This document shows, piece by piece, positions 1 through 5,098 of a DNA stretch of 5,098 nucleotides. Both the position numbers and the translations under genes were made by a program. Source of the DNA: an uncultured Eubacteriales bacterium (GTDB lineage Bacteria > Bacillota > Clostridia > UMGS1883 > UMGS1540); contig USAP01000128.1 in assembly GCA_900552775.1 (NCBI GenBank), forward strand, positions 1 to 5,098, given 5' to 3'. Under the pieces are notes generated by a model, which searched no databases, had not been told where the DNA came from, and worked only from the letters and a program-made list of their open reading frames with translations. Numbering within the stretch: the first letter of the stretch is position 1; each line of letters starts with the position of its first letter.

Positions 1-18
1 AGACGGGGAAAATAAATA

Positions 19-24
19 TATAAT
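19..24 (+). promoter_or_regulatory. Possible -10 promoter element upstream of galT
   Basis: The hexamer TATAAT matches the sigma-A -10 consensus exactly and lies 29 bases before the galT ATG. The matching -35 box would fall at or before the first base of the window, so it cannot be checked. The region is generally A/T-rich, so a chance match is quite possible. A second TATAAT at 50-55 overlaps the start codon and is not credible as a promoter for this gene. If real, this promoter would drive galT and the genes behind it. Confidence 0.3.
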
Positions 25-35
25 AAGAAAAAAGA

Positions 36-42
36 CGAAAGG
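36..42 (+). promoter_or_regulatory. Ribosome binding site of galT (CGAAAGG)
   Basis: The purine-rich CGAAAGG sits 11 bases before the ATG at 54. The same heptamer precedes wecB and gltX, which supports the chosen starts. The spacing is on the long side of normal. Confidence 0.65.
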
Positions 43-53
43 TTTGATATATA

Positions 54-1019
54 ATGGCTGAACTCAGATACGATCCGCTCACAAACGATTGGATTATGAT
101 TGCTTCCCACAGGCAGAACCGTCCGCAGATGCCCAAAGACTGGTGCCCGTTTTGCCCCGGTTCCGGCAAAGTTCCGGATGATTTTGATGTTTTGGAATAT
201 GACAACGACTTCCCGGCTCTTTCACAGAATCCGCCGGTGCCGGACGATGTTGCCGCAGGTCCTTACAAAACAGCTCCGTGCCACGGCAAGTGCGAAGTTA
301 TTCTTTATTCAAAAGAGCACACGGTAACTCTCCCCGAGCTGCCGCTCCCTCATGTAAGAAAACTTGTGGATCTGTGGTGCGAACGCCACAACATAATCAG
401 TGCGGATGAAAAAATTAAATACGTATTTATCTTTGAAAACCGCGGCGAAGTTGTCGGGGTTACAATGCCTCATCCGCACGGTCAGATATACGGATATCCG
501 TTTATCCCCAAAAAGCTGGAGCTTGAATGTGCTTCAATGAAAAAACACAAAAAGGAAACCGGAAAATGCCTTATATGCGATATGATGGAAACGGAAATTT
601 CCGAGAAAAAACGCATAATATTCGAAAACGAAGATTTTGTTGTGTTCATTCCGTTTTTCTCCGCATATCCCTACGGGCTTTATATCGTTTCAAAGGCTCA
701 CAAGCAATATATTACCGAATTTACTGAACGCGAAAAAGATAATCTTGCGGCAGCTATCAAAAATGCCGCCGGAACGCTTGACAGTCTTTTTGACTACACG
801 TTCCCCTATATGATGTGCATGCATCAGGCTCCGGTAAATTCGGGTGATGTAAGCGATTTTCACTTCCACATAGAATTTTATCCGCCGATGCGTTCGCGCG
901 ACAAGCAGAAATTTAACGCTTCAAGTGAAACCGGTGCATGGGCACACTGCAACCCCACCTGCCCCGAAGAAAAAGCGGAAGAGCTGCGCGCCGCATATAA
1001 AAAATTTACAAGTAAATAA
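54..1019 (+). CDS. galT: Galactose-1-phosphate uridylyltransferase
   Basis: This cytoplasmic Leloir-pathway enzyme exchanges UMP between UDP-glucose and galactose-1-phosphate, giving glucose-1-phosphate and UDP-galactose. The 321-residue protein has the full class I GalT (HIT superfamily) layout. HPHGQ at residues 140-144 carries the nucleophile His142, which becomes uridylylated. The structural zinc site is Cys31 and Cys34 (CPFC), His89 (in YSKEHT) and His140. The second metal site of the E. coli enzyme is matched by Glu158, His257, His270 and His272 (HFH). FENRG (127-131) and the C-terminal half with HQAP and EFYPP also fit. An additional CxxC (CLIC, 172-175) is absent from E. coli GalT. 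The start is supported by the N-terminus MAELRYDPLT, typical of the family, and by the CGAAAGG site upstream. It is slightly shorter than the E. coli protein (about 348 residues) but appears complete. No galK or galE is visible in the window. Confidence 0.94.
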   Translation: MAELRYDPLTNDWIMIASHRQNRPQMPKDWCPFCPGSGKVPDDFDVLEYDNDFPALSQNPPVPDDVAAGPYKTAPCHGKCEVILYSKEHTVTLPELPLPHVRKLVDLWCERHNIISADEKIKYVFIFENRGEVVGVTMPHPHGQIYGYPFIPKKLELECASMKKHKKETGKCLICDMMETEISEKKRIIFENEDFVVFIPFFSAYPYGLYIVSKAHKQYITEFTEREKDNLAAAIKNAAGTLDSLFDYTFPYMMCMHQAPVNSGDVSDFHFHIEFYPPMRSRDKQKFNASSETGAWAHCNPTCPEEKAEELRAAYKKFTSK

Positions 1020-1021
1020 AT

Positions 1022-1029
1022 CGAAAGGA
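1022..1029 (+). promoter_or_regulatory. Ribosome binding site of wecB (CGAAAGGA)
   Basis: CGAAAGGA lies 8 bases before the ATG at 1038, inside the 18-base gap after the galT stop. It fixes the wecB start and implies translation from the galT transcript. Confidence 0.75.
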
Positions 1030-1037
1030 TTTTACAC

Positions 1038-2183
1038 ATGAAAAAAATAAAGGTAATGGCAGTTTTTGGCACGCGCCCGGAAGCCATAAAAATGGCTCCG
1101 CTTGTGCTGGAACTGAAAAAAAGACCGGAAATCGAAACGACCGTCTGCGTTACGGCACAGCACCGCCAGATGCTTGACCAGGTTTTGGAGCTTTTCGGAA
1201 TAACTCCCGATTACGATCTTGATATAATGAAGGAGCGGCAGACGCTTGTCGGAATCACCACAAGAGCTCTCGAGGGGCTTGACCGTGTTATGGCAGAGGC
1301 TAAACCTGATATTGTTCTCGTACATGGAGACACTACCACAAGCTTTGTCGGCAGTCTTGCGGCATTTTATAATCACGCTGAAATAGGCCATGTTGAAGCA
1401 GGTCTGCGCACGTACGACAAATGGTCCCCTTTCCCTGAGGAAATGAACCGCCGTCTCACAGGCGTTATGGCTGATATGCATTTTTCACCCACACGCAAAA
1501 ACCGTGAAAATCTTTTACGCGAAGGCGTTAAGTCCGAAGATATTTTTATTACCGGAAACACCGTTATAGACGCGCTTAAAACAACCGTTTCCGATGACTA
1601 CAAATTCCATAGCCAAGAGCTTGCGGATATCCTGAAAACCGACCGCAGAATTGTTTTGATGACGGCGCACCGCCGCGAAAATCTCGGCGAACCTCTTTAT
1701 AATATAACAAGAGCCGTAAGGAGACTTGCGGATAAATTTGAAGATATTGAGGTTATTTATCCCGTTCATTTAAACCCGGCTGTCAGAGATGTTGCCCGTG
1801 AAGTTCTGGGCGGTCATGACAGAATTCACCTTATCGAACCGCTTGAAGCCGGTGACATGCACAATGCCATGGCACGCTCCGAGATTGTTATGACAGACTC
1901 CGGCGGTTTGCAGGAGGAAGCTCCGTCGCTCGGCAAACCCGTTCTTGTTTTAAGACACGAGACAGAACGTCCCGAAGCTGTGGAAGCCGGCACAGTAAAG
2001 CTTGCCGGTGTTGATGAAGACACGATTTTTGAAATGGCAAATCAGCTTCTTTCCGATAAAGCTGCTTATGACAAGATGGCAAAGGCTGTGAACCCCTACG
2101 GGGACGGCCGTGCTTCCGAAAGAATTGCAGACGCTTTAATATATCATTTTCTGGGCGGTAAAAGACCTCAGGATTTAGTTTAA
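1038..2183 (+). CDS. wecB: UDP-N-acetylglucosamine 2-epimerase (non-hydrolysing)
   Basis: This cytoplasmic enzyme interconverts UDP-GlcNAc and UDP-ManNAc, the donor precursor for teichoic-acid linkage units, capsules and other surface polymers; in Firmicutes it is often called mnaA. At 381 residues it has the usual length and a two-domain GT-B-like fold. Visible motifs in order are GTRPEAIK (11-18), HGDT (96-99), HVEAGLRT (118-125), PFPEEMNR (131-138), TGNTVID (172-178), HRREN (211-215), YPVHLNP (241-247), TDSGGLQEE (286-294), RPEAVEAGT (311-319) and NPYGDG (352-357). The residues corresponding to catalytic Asp95, Glu117, Glu131 and His213 of E. coli WecB are Asp98, Glu120, Glu134 and His211. 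QHRQ (41-44) and ERQ (66-68) match the allosteric UDP-GlcNAc site known from Bacillus epimerases, so activation by its own substrate is likely. It sits 18 bases after galT and 22 before gltX. No glycosyltransferase partner is in view, so the polymer it serves is unknown. Confidence 0.95.
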   Translation: MKKIKVMAVFGTRPEAIKMAPLVLELKKRPEIETTVCVTAQHRQMLDQVLELFGITPDYDLDIMKERQTLVGITTRALEGLDRVMAEAKPDIVLVHGDTTTSFVGSLAAFYNHAEIGHVEAGLRTYDKWSPFPEEMNRRLTGVMADMHFSPTRKNRENLLREGVKSEDIFITGNTVIDALKTTVSDDYKFHSQELADILKTDRRIVLMTAHRRENLGEPLYNITRAVRRLADKFEDIEVIYPVHLNPAVRDVAREVLGGHDRIHLIEPLEAGDMHNAMARSEIVMTDSGGLQEEAPSLGKPVLVLRHETERPEAVEAGTVKLAGVDEDTIFEMANQLLSDKAAYDKMAKAVNPYGDGRASERIADALIYHFLGGKRPQDLV

Positions 2184-2186
2184 TCA

Positions 2187-2194
2187 CGAAAGGA
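2187..2194 (+). promoter_or_regulatory. Ribosome binding site of gltX (CGAAAGGA)
   Basis: CGAAAGGA lies 11 bases before the ATG at 2206, within the 22-base gap after the wecB stop. It is the third copy of the same motif in the window and supports the short [13 protein letters not shown] start. Confidence 0.7.
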
Positions 2195-2205
2195 ATACAT
2201 AAAAA

Positions 2206-3648
2206 ATGAAGATAAGAACACGATTCGCCCCAAGTCCCACGGGTTACATGCATGTGGGAAATCTGCGTACGGCTCTGTATGCATACCTCCTGGCAAAACA
2301 TGACGGCGGCGATTTTATATTAAGAATAGAGGATACCGATCAGGGCAGATACGTTGAAGGCGCTGTTGACCTTATTTACAAAGCTCTTAAAGACACAGGA
2401 CTTAAACATGATGAAGGTCCCGACATCGGCGGTCCCTACGGTCCCTACATACAAAGTGAGAGACGCGCGCTCTATAAAGAATATGCTGAAAAACTGGTTG
2501 AACTCGGCGGCGCTTACTATTGCTTCTGCGACAAAGAACGTCTCGACAGCGTAAGAGAAGCACAGGAAGCCGCTAAACTTCCCCCGAAATATGACGGGCA
2601 CTGCCGCAGCCTTTCAAAAGAGGAGGTTGAAGAAAAACTTCGCTCGGGAATTCCTTATGTTATCCGTCAGAAAATCCCGAAAACGGGAACAACAACGTTT
2701 CACGATGAAGTTTTCGGTGATATAACTGCTCCCAATGACACTTTGGATGACAATATTCTTCTTAAATCCGACGGTCTTCCAACGTACAATTTCGCAAATG
2801 TAATAGACGACCATTTAATGCATATAACCCATGTTATCCGCGGAAGCGAATATCTTTCTTCAACTCCCAAATACAATCTTCTTTATGAAGCTTTCGGCTG
2901 GGAAATTCCGAAATATGTGCACTGCTCCCCCGTTATGAAAGAGGCAGGTAAAAAGCTTAGCAAGCGTGAAGGAGATGCGTCATACGAAGATTTTCTTGCG
3001 AAAGGCTATTTGAAAGAGGCAATTCTCAATTATATCTGTCTGCTCGGCTGGAACCCGGGTGATGACAGAGAGATTATGTCCCTCGAGGAAATGGTTGAAG
3101 CTTTTTCCGTTAAAGGCATAAGCAAATCTCCTGCAATTTTCGATGTTGAAAAACTCAATTGGATGAATGGAGAATACATAAGAAAACTTACCTTGGAAGA
3201 ATTTAACAAAGAAGCAGAGCCCTACTATAAGCAAGCTGTTAAAAGAAATGTTGACCATATGATTCTCTCCGAATGTCTGCACGACAGAACCGAAAAGTTT
3301 TCAGATATTCCGGCTCAGCTTGATTTTATTGACGAATTGCCTGATTATGAAATTGATTTGTATACTCACAAAAAAATGAAAACAAACCCCGAAAATTCAC
3401 TGGAATCTCTCGAAAGAATGCTGCCGGTTCTTGAAAGCATCGATAACTGGGACGGCGAAACGATTCATGAGAAGCTTTTTGAGCTCATAGCAGAAATGGG
3501 TGTTAAAAACGGAATTGTTTTATGGCCTTTGCGTGTTTCTCTTTCCGGCAAAGCATTTACGCCGGGCGGCGGAATTGAGCTCGCTCGCCTGTTAGGCAAA
3601 GATGAAACGTTGGCACGAGTTAAAAAGGGCATAGAAAAACTTAAATAA
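2206..3648 (+). CDS. gltX: Glutamyl-tRNA synthetase
   Basis: This class I aminoacyl-tRNA synthetase attaches glutamate to tRNA-Glu in the cytoplasm. The 480-residue protein is full length for bacterial GluRS (about 470 in E. coli and Thermus). The N-terminal Rossmann fold starts [14 protein letters not shown] (6-19), with HVGN as the HIGH motif. RIEDTD (40-45), the tRNA-binding insertion, a second-half catalytic segment including [13 protein letters not shown] (210-222) and KLSKR (250-254, the KMSKS loop) follow. Residues 330-480 form the helical anticodon-binding region and end with the [14 protein letters not shown] stretch expected of Clostridia. In the E. coli zinc-site region Cys106, Cys108 and Cys133 are present, but Ser135 stands where the E. 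coli histidine would be, so zinc may not be held in the same way. Many Clostridia lack GlnRS and use a non-discriminating GluRS that also charges tRNA-Gln. That is possible here but cannot be decided from this sequence. The stop codon overlaps the ribosome binding site of the next gene. Confidence 0.97.
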   Translation: MKIRTRFAPSPTGYMHVGNLRTALYAYLLAKHDGGDFILRIEDTDQGRYVEGAVDLIYKALKDTGLKHDEGPDIGGPYGPYIQSERRALYKEYAEKLVELGGAYYCFCDKERLDSVREAQEAAKLPPKYDGHCRSLSKEEVEEKLRSGIPYVIRQKIPKTGTTTFHDEVFGDITAPNDTLDDNILLKSDGLPTYNFANVIDDHLMHITHVIRGSEYLSSTPKYNLLYEAFGWEIPKYVHCSPVMKEAGKKLSKREGDASYEDFLAKGYLKEAILNYICLLGWNPGDDREIMSLEEMVEAFSVKGISKSPAIFDVEKLNWMNGEYIRKLTLEEFNKEAEPYYKQAVKRNVDHMILSECLHDRTEKFSDIPAQLDFIDELPDYEIDLYTHKKMKTNPENSLESLERMLPVLESIDNWDGETIHEKLFELIAEMGVKNGIVLWPLRVSLSGKAFTPGGGIELARLLGKDETLARVKKGIEKLK

Positions 3649-3653
3649 GGAGG
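3646..3653 (+). promoter_or_regulatory. Strong ribosome binding site (TAAGGAGG) overlapping the gltX stop
   Basis: TAAGGAGG contains the gltX stop codon (3646-3648) and a consensus AAGGAGG, with 6 bases to the ATG at 3660. This is a much better Shine-Dalgarno than the CGAAAGG sites of the three upstream genes. The overlap suggests that ribosomes ending on gltX can restart on the next gene. Confidence 0.85.
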
Positions 3654-3659
3654 CAGCAT

Positions 3660-4088
3660 ATGGACAAACGTTTAAAAACTGCGCTTTTCGGTTACAGCAA
3701 AAAAGGAGTTGCGGCATATGTTGACGAACTTGTTTCAACGTACGAAAAAAACATTGCTGAACTTCGCGAAGAAACGGAACAGCTTAAAAGACAAAATCAA
3801 ACCCTTATGAGCGAAAACGCGGAAAGCTTTAAGAAGCTTACAGCGCTTGAAGGCGAACGCGACTTTGTTTCCAAAGCTGTCATATCCGCAGAGCAGCGCG
3901 CTCAGGAAGTTATGGAAGAAACAAAAAAAGAAATGGCAACTCTTAAAGCAAATAAGGCGGCCGAAATAGCTCTTGCGGAAGAAGAACTTAAAAAGCTCCG
4001 TGCTCAAATTGCAGAACTTAAGCAGTCTGCGGTTGCAACTCTCAGAAAATACGAAGCTCAGATGGACGATTTGGTTGTTGAAAAATAA
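3660..4088 (+). CDS. DivIVA-like coiled-coil protein
   Basis: This 142-residue protein has a short N-terminal DivIVA/GpsB-type segment, ALFGYSKKGVAAYVDELV (8-25), followed by a charged heptad-rich region from about residue 26 to 140 (Glu, Lys, Leu and Ala rich) that should form a long parallel coiled coil. DivIVA-family proteins bind curved membrane at division sites and poles and recruit division or wall-synthesis partners. Aligning FGY with FRGY of B. subtilis DivIVA places Leu9 and Phe10 where Phe17 and Arg18 insert into or contact the membrane, so the basic contact residue is missing and membrane binding may differ. There is no signal peptide or membrane helix. The size lies between GpsB (about 98) and DivIVA (164). 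The gene starts 11 bases after gltX with a consensus ribosome binding site. DivIVA family membership is fairly confident; the cellular role is inferred. A general coiled-coil scaffold is the alternative. Confidence 0.72.
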   Translation: MDKRLKTALFGYSKKGVAAYVDELVSTYEKNIAELREETEQLKRQNQTLMSENAESFKKLTALEGERDFVSKAVISAEQRAQEVMEETKKEMATLKANKAAEIALAEEELKKLRAQIAELKQSAVATLRKYEAQMDDLVVEK

Positions 4089-4099
4089 AAAACAAACAT

Positions 4100-5077
4100 A
4101 TGAGGGATGCAGAGATGCGTACCGTTTCAATTAACATTCCGGTCTCTTATGCCGTAACACTTGTTATGGCAAGCGCTGACGACGGAAATAAACCGGAAAA
4201 TGTTATAGACGGCGACTACAACACTCGCTGGTCCGCACAGGGCGCATACTGCATGCTGACGCTTGAGCTGCCGCAGCTTCTGCCCATAGGATACGTGGGC
4301 GTTGCATGGTATGACGGGAATGAACGCACCTCCTCTTTTGAAATTGAACTTTCCGAAAACGGAACCGATTACCATTCTGTTTTCAAAGGTCAAAGCGCCC
4401 TTACTCTTAATATGACCGGCTATGATGCCGGCGGGGAAAACGCACGATTTGTCCGCATCGCGTGCATGGGAAACTCGGAAAGCCTTTGGAACAGCATAAC
4501 TGAGGTTAAAATTTATCCGCCGCTCAAAGAAGGAGGTATTGCAGTGGAAAATGCAGGGCTTGACGGCGCATCTTTGGAAGAGCTGTCCGCAGAGCTTTTA
4601 AAAGATCTTTCCGCAATTGACAAATCATATGATACCGCTCTGCTTGACTACATTGCAAGCATGTACGGTACCGAACGCGGAATGTTCTTCTATTCCTCAA
4701 GCGCAAGAGATAACGAAGGTTTTGCATCGGACATCGAAAGTACAAGCCAGGCTGTAAATATTCTGAAATATCTCGGCGTCCGGAACACGGCGTATATGCC
4801 CGAAAACTTTATCTCAAAAATGGTCGAAAGCATTCAGAAATGTCAAAGCGATGAGGGGCTCGGATCTTCTTTAGGCACAATGTCTCTTGGGGAGTGGTAT
4901 ACACTGCGTATAGATTATACACCGAAAAACGGGAAGTCCGTCCTATATATCGATTCATCACCTAAAGGTTCATCGTTGTCTTATTACGGTAAGTCTGACG
5001 GAAAAACACCTGTTACAAAAATTGACTGTTTTTCATTTGCGACATTTAAATCCGCAAAAGCTGATGTATATCGATAA
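4100..5077 (+). CDS. F5/8 type C (CBM32-like) mosaic protein, probably truncated or frameshifted
   Basis: This 325-residue reading frame (320 if it starts at 4115, which has the better ribosome binding site) has three parts. Residues about 20-138 are an F5/8 type C / CBM32-like beta-sandwich, recognisable by ADDGNKPENVIDGDYNTRWSAQG (26-48), SFEIELSENGTDY (79-91) and ARFVRIACMGN...ITEVKIY. Such domains bind sugars or surfaces. Residues about 150-250 are a helical segment containing YGTERGMFFYSSSARDN and DIESTSQAV. I associate this with the start of an alpha/alpha-barrel-like module in large clostridial proteins, from memory and without a search. Residues about 255-325 (GEWYTLRIDYTPKNGKSVLYID onward) look like only the second half of a LamG-like sandwich. 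No signal peptide, transmembrane helix or anchor is visible, although such domains normally occur in exported proteins. An in-frame stop at 4079 rules out a longer N-terminus. The stop at 5075-5077 seems to come from a frameshift. It may be a remnant or an assembly artefact. The binding target is unknown. Confidence 0.68.
   Translation: MRDAEMRTVSINIPVSYAVTLVMASADDGNKPENVIDGDYNTRWSAQGAYCMLTLELPQLLPIGYVGVAWYDGNERTSSFEIELSENGTDYHSVFKGQSALTLNMTGYDAGGENARFVRIACMGNSESLWNSITEVKIYPPLKEGGIAVENAGLDGASLEELSAELLKDLSAIDKSYDTALLDYIASMYGTERGMFFYSSSARDNEGFASDIESTSQAVNILKYLGVRNTAYMPENFISKMVESIQKCQSDEGLGSSLGTMSLGEWYTLRIDYTPKNGKSVLYIDSSPKGSSLSYYGKSDGKTPVTKIDCFSFATFKSAKADVYR
4101..4107 (+). promoter_or_regulatory. 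Ribosome binding site favouring the ATG at 4115
   Basis: TGAGGGA contains the GAGG core and lies 7 bases before ATG 4115. The upstream ATG at 4100 has only an A-rich stretch before it, with no Shine-Dalgarno. The site therefore argues that translation of the last gene begins at 4115, giving 320 rather than 325 residues. Confidence 0.5.
4530..4546 (+). promoter_or_regulatory. Internal ribosome binding site with in-frame GTG start
   Basis: AAGGAGGT (4530-4537) is a full-length match to the anti-Shine-Dalgarno and stands 6 bases before GTG 4544-4546, which is in frame with the surrounding gene. It lies exactly at the boundary between the F5/8C domain and the helical segment. Initiation here would give a separate 177-residue product (residues 149-325) beginning with fMet-Glu-Asn-Ala-Gly. 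The same bases encode a Lys-Glu-Gly-Gly linker, a common way for such a motif to arise by chance, so use as a start is uncertain. Confidence 0.35.
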
Positions 5078-5098
5078 TATAAGTTTAAGTTTTAATTA
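5066..5098 (+). other. Probable frameshift and continuation of the domain end in the next frame
   Basis: The current frame reads Ala-Asp-Val-Tyr-Arg-stop. Moving one base, the frame from 5067 reads YIDNISLSFN and stays open to the window edge. This is the normal closing strand of LamG-like and related sandwich domains (compare the common VYIDNI ending). Restoring one TA unit to GTATATC (5066-5072) would join the two frames as Ala-Asp-Val-Tyr-Ile-Asp-Asn-Ile. The original coding region therefore probably continued past the window. Confidence 0.55.

Noticed and set aside
1..15. Possible tail of an upstream gene (Arg-Arg-Gly-Lys-stop in the first frame)
   Set aside because: Only four codons are visible before the stop, which is too few to support a gene call.
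1032..1481. 149-residue minus-strand reading frame opposite wecB
   Set aside because: It lies wholly within the strongly supported wecB gene, its protein has no recognisable motif, and no ribosome binding site stands out. It is a shadow of the coding strand.
2094..2104. Small inverted repeat CCCC-TAC-GGGG as a possible terminator
   Set aside because: The stem is only four base pairs, no T-run follows, and it lies inside wecB in the conserved NPYGDG motif.
1888..2301. 137-residue minus-strand reading frame across the wecB-gltX boundary
   Set aside because: It overlaps the C-terminus of WecB and the start of GltX, both clear genes, and its translation resembles no protein.
2431..2448. Tandem 9-base repeat GGTCCCTAC in gltX
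   Set aside because: It encodes the GPYGPY stretch near residues 76-81. Similar strings occur at this position in GluRS, and two copies are not a meaningful repeat array.
3735..4130. 131-residue minus-strand reading frame opposite the DivIVA-like gene
   Set aside because: Its Phe- and Cys-rich translation is what the reverse complement of a Lys/Glu-rich coiled coil produces. The plus strand has a consensus ribosome binding site and a family motif.
5078..5098. AT-rich window end as a terminator or attachment site
   Set aside because: There is no GC-rich stem and no repeat elsewhere in the window matches it. It reads better as continued coding sequence in the +1 frame.

Overview
The window looks like a piece of chromosome from an uncultured anaerobic Firmicute (class Clostridia, probably a gut or rumen lineage near Oscillospirales). 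This is inferred from moderately AT-rich composition (judged by eye, not counted), purine-rich Shine-Dalgarno sites, Clostridia-like GalT, WecB and GltX sequences, a DivIVA-type coiled-coil protein, and a gut-Clostridia style F5/8 type C (CBM32-like) protein. All genes lie on the + strand.

Layout: 1-53 is a short leader with a possible -10 box and a ribosome binding site. 54-1019 is galT (galactose-1-phosphate uridylyltransferase). 1038-2183 is wecB/mnaA (non-hydrolysing UDP-GlcNAc 2-epimerase). 2206-3648 is gltX (glutamyl-tRNA synthetase). 3660-4088 is a small DivIVA-like coiled-coil protein. 4100-5077 (more likely starting at 4115) is a mosaic protein: an F5/8C domain, then the beginning of a conserved helical module, then the second half of a LamG-like beta-sandwich. 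No gap between genes exceeds 22 bases (26 if the 4115 start is used) and no terminator is visible, so the five genes could be one transcript.

The first three genes are ordinary housekeeping functions with all main catalytic motifs present. GalT and WecB both work on nucleotide sugars (UDP-galactose and UDP-ManNAc) that feed cell-surface glycans. GltX charges tRNA-Glu. The DivIVA-like protein is probably a division or polarity scaffold and may be translationally coupled to gltX, because the gltX stop codon overlaps its ribosome binding site.

The part worth a second look is the last 1 kb. The final ORF carries domains normally found in large secreted proteins but has no signal peptide. It switches abruptly from one domain to the middle of another near 4856, has a near-perfect internal ribosome binding site with an in-frame GTG at 4544, and ends at a stop that looks like a frameshift in a TA repeat, because the expected domain ending continues in the next frame to the window edge. 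The simplest explanations are a decayed or internally deleted remnant of a large surface protein, or an assembly collapse. A compact functional lectin-like protein is a less likely alternative. I see no RNA genes, CRISPR arrays, insertion sequences or clearly novel multi-gene system.
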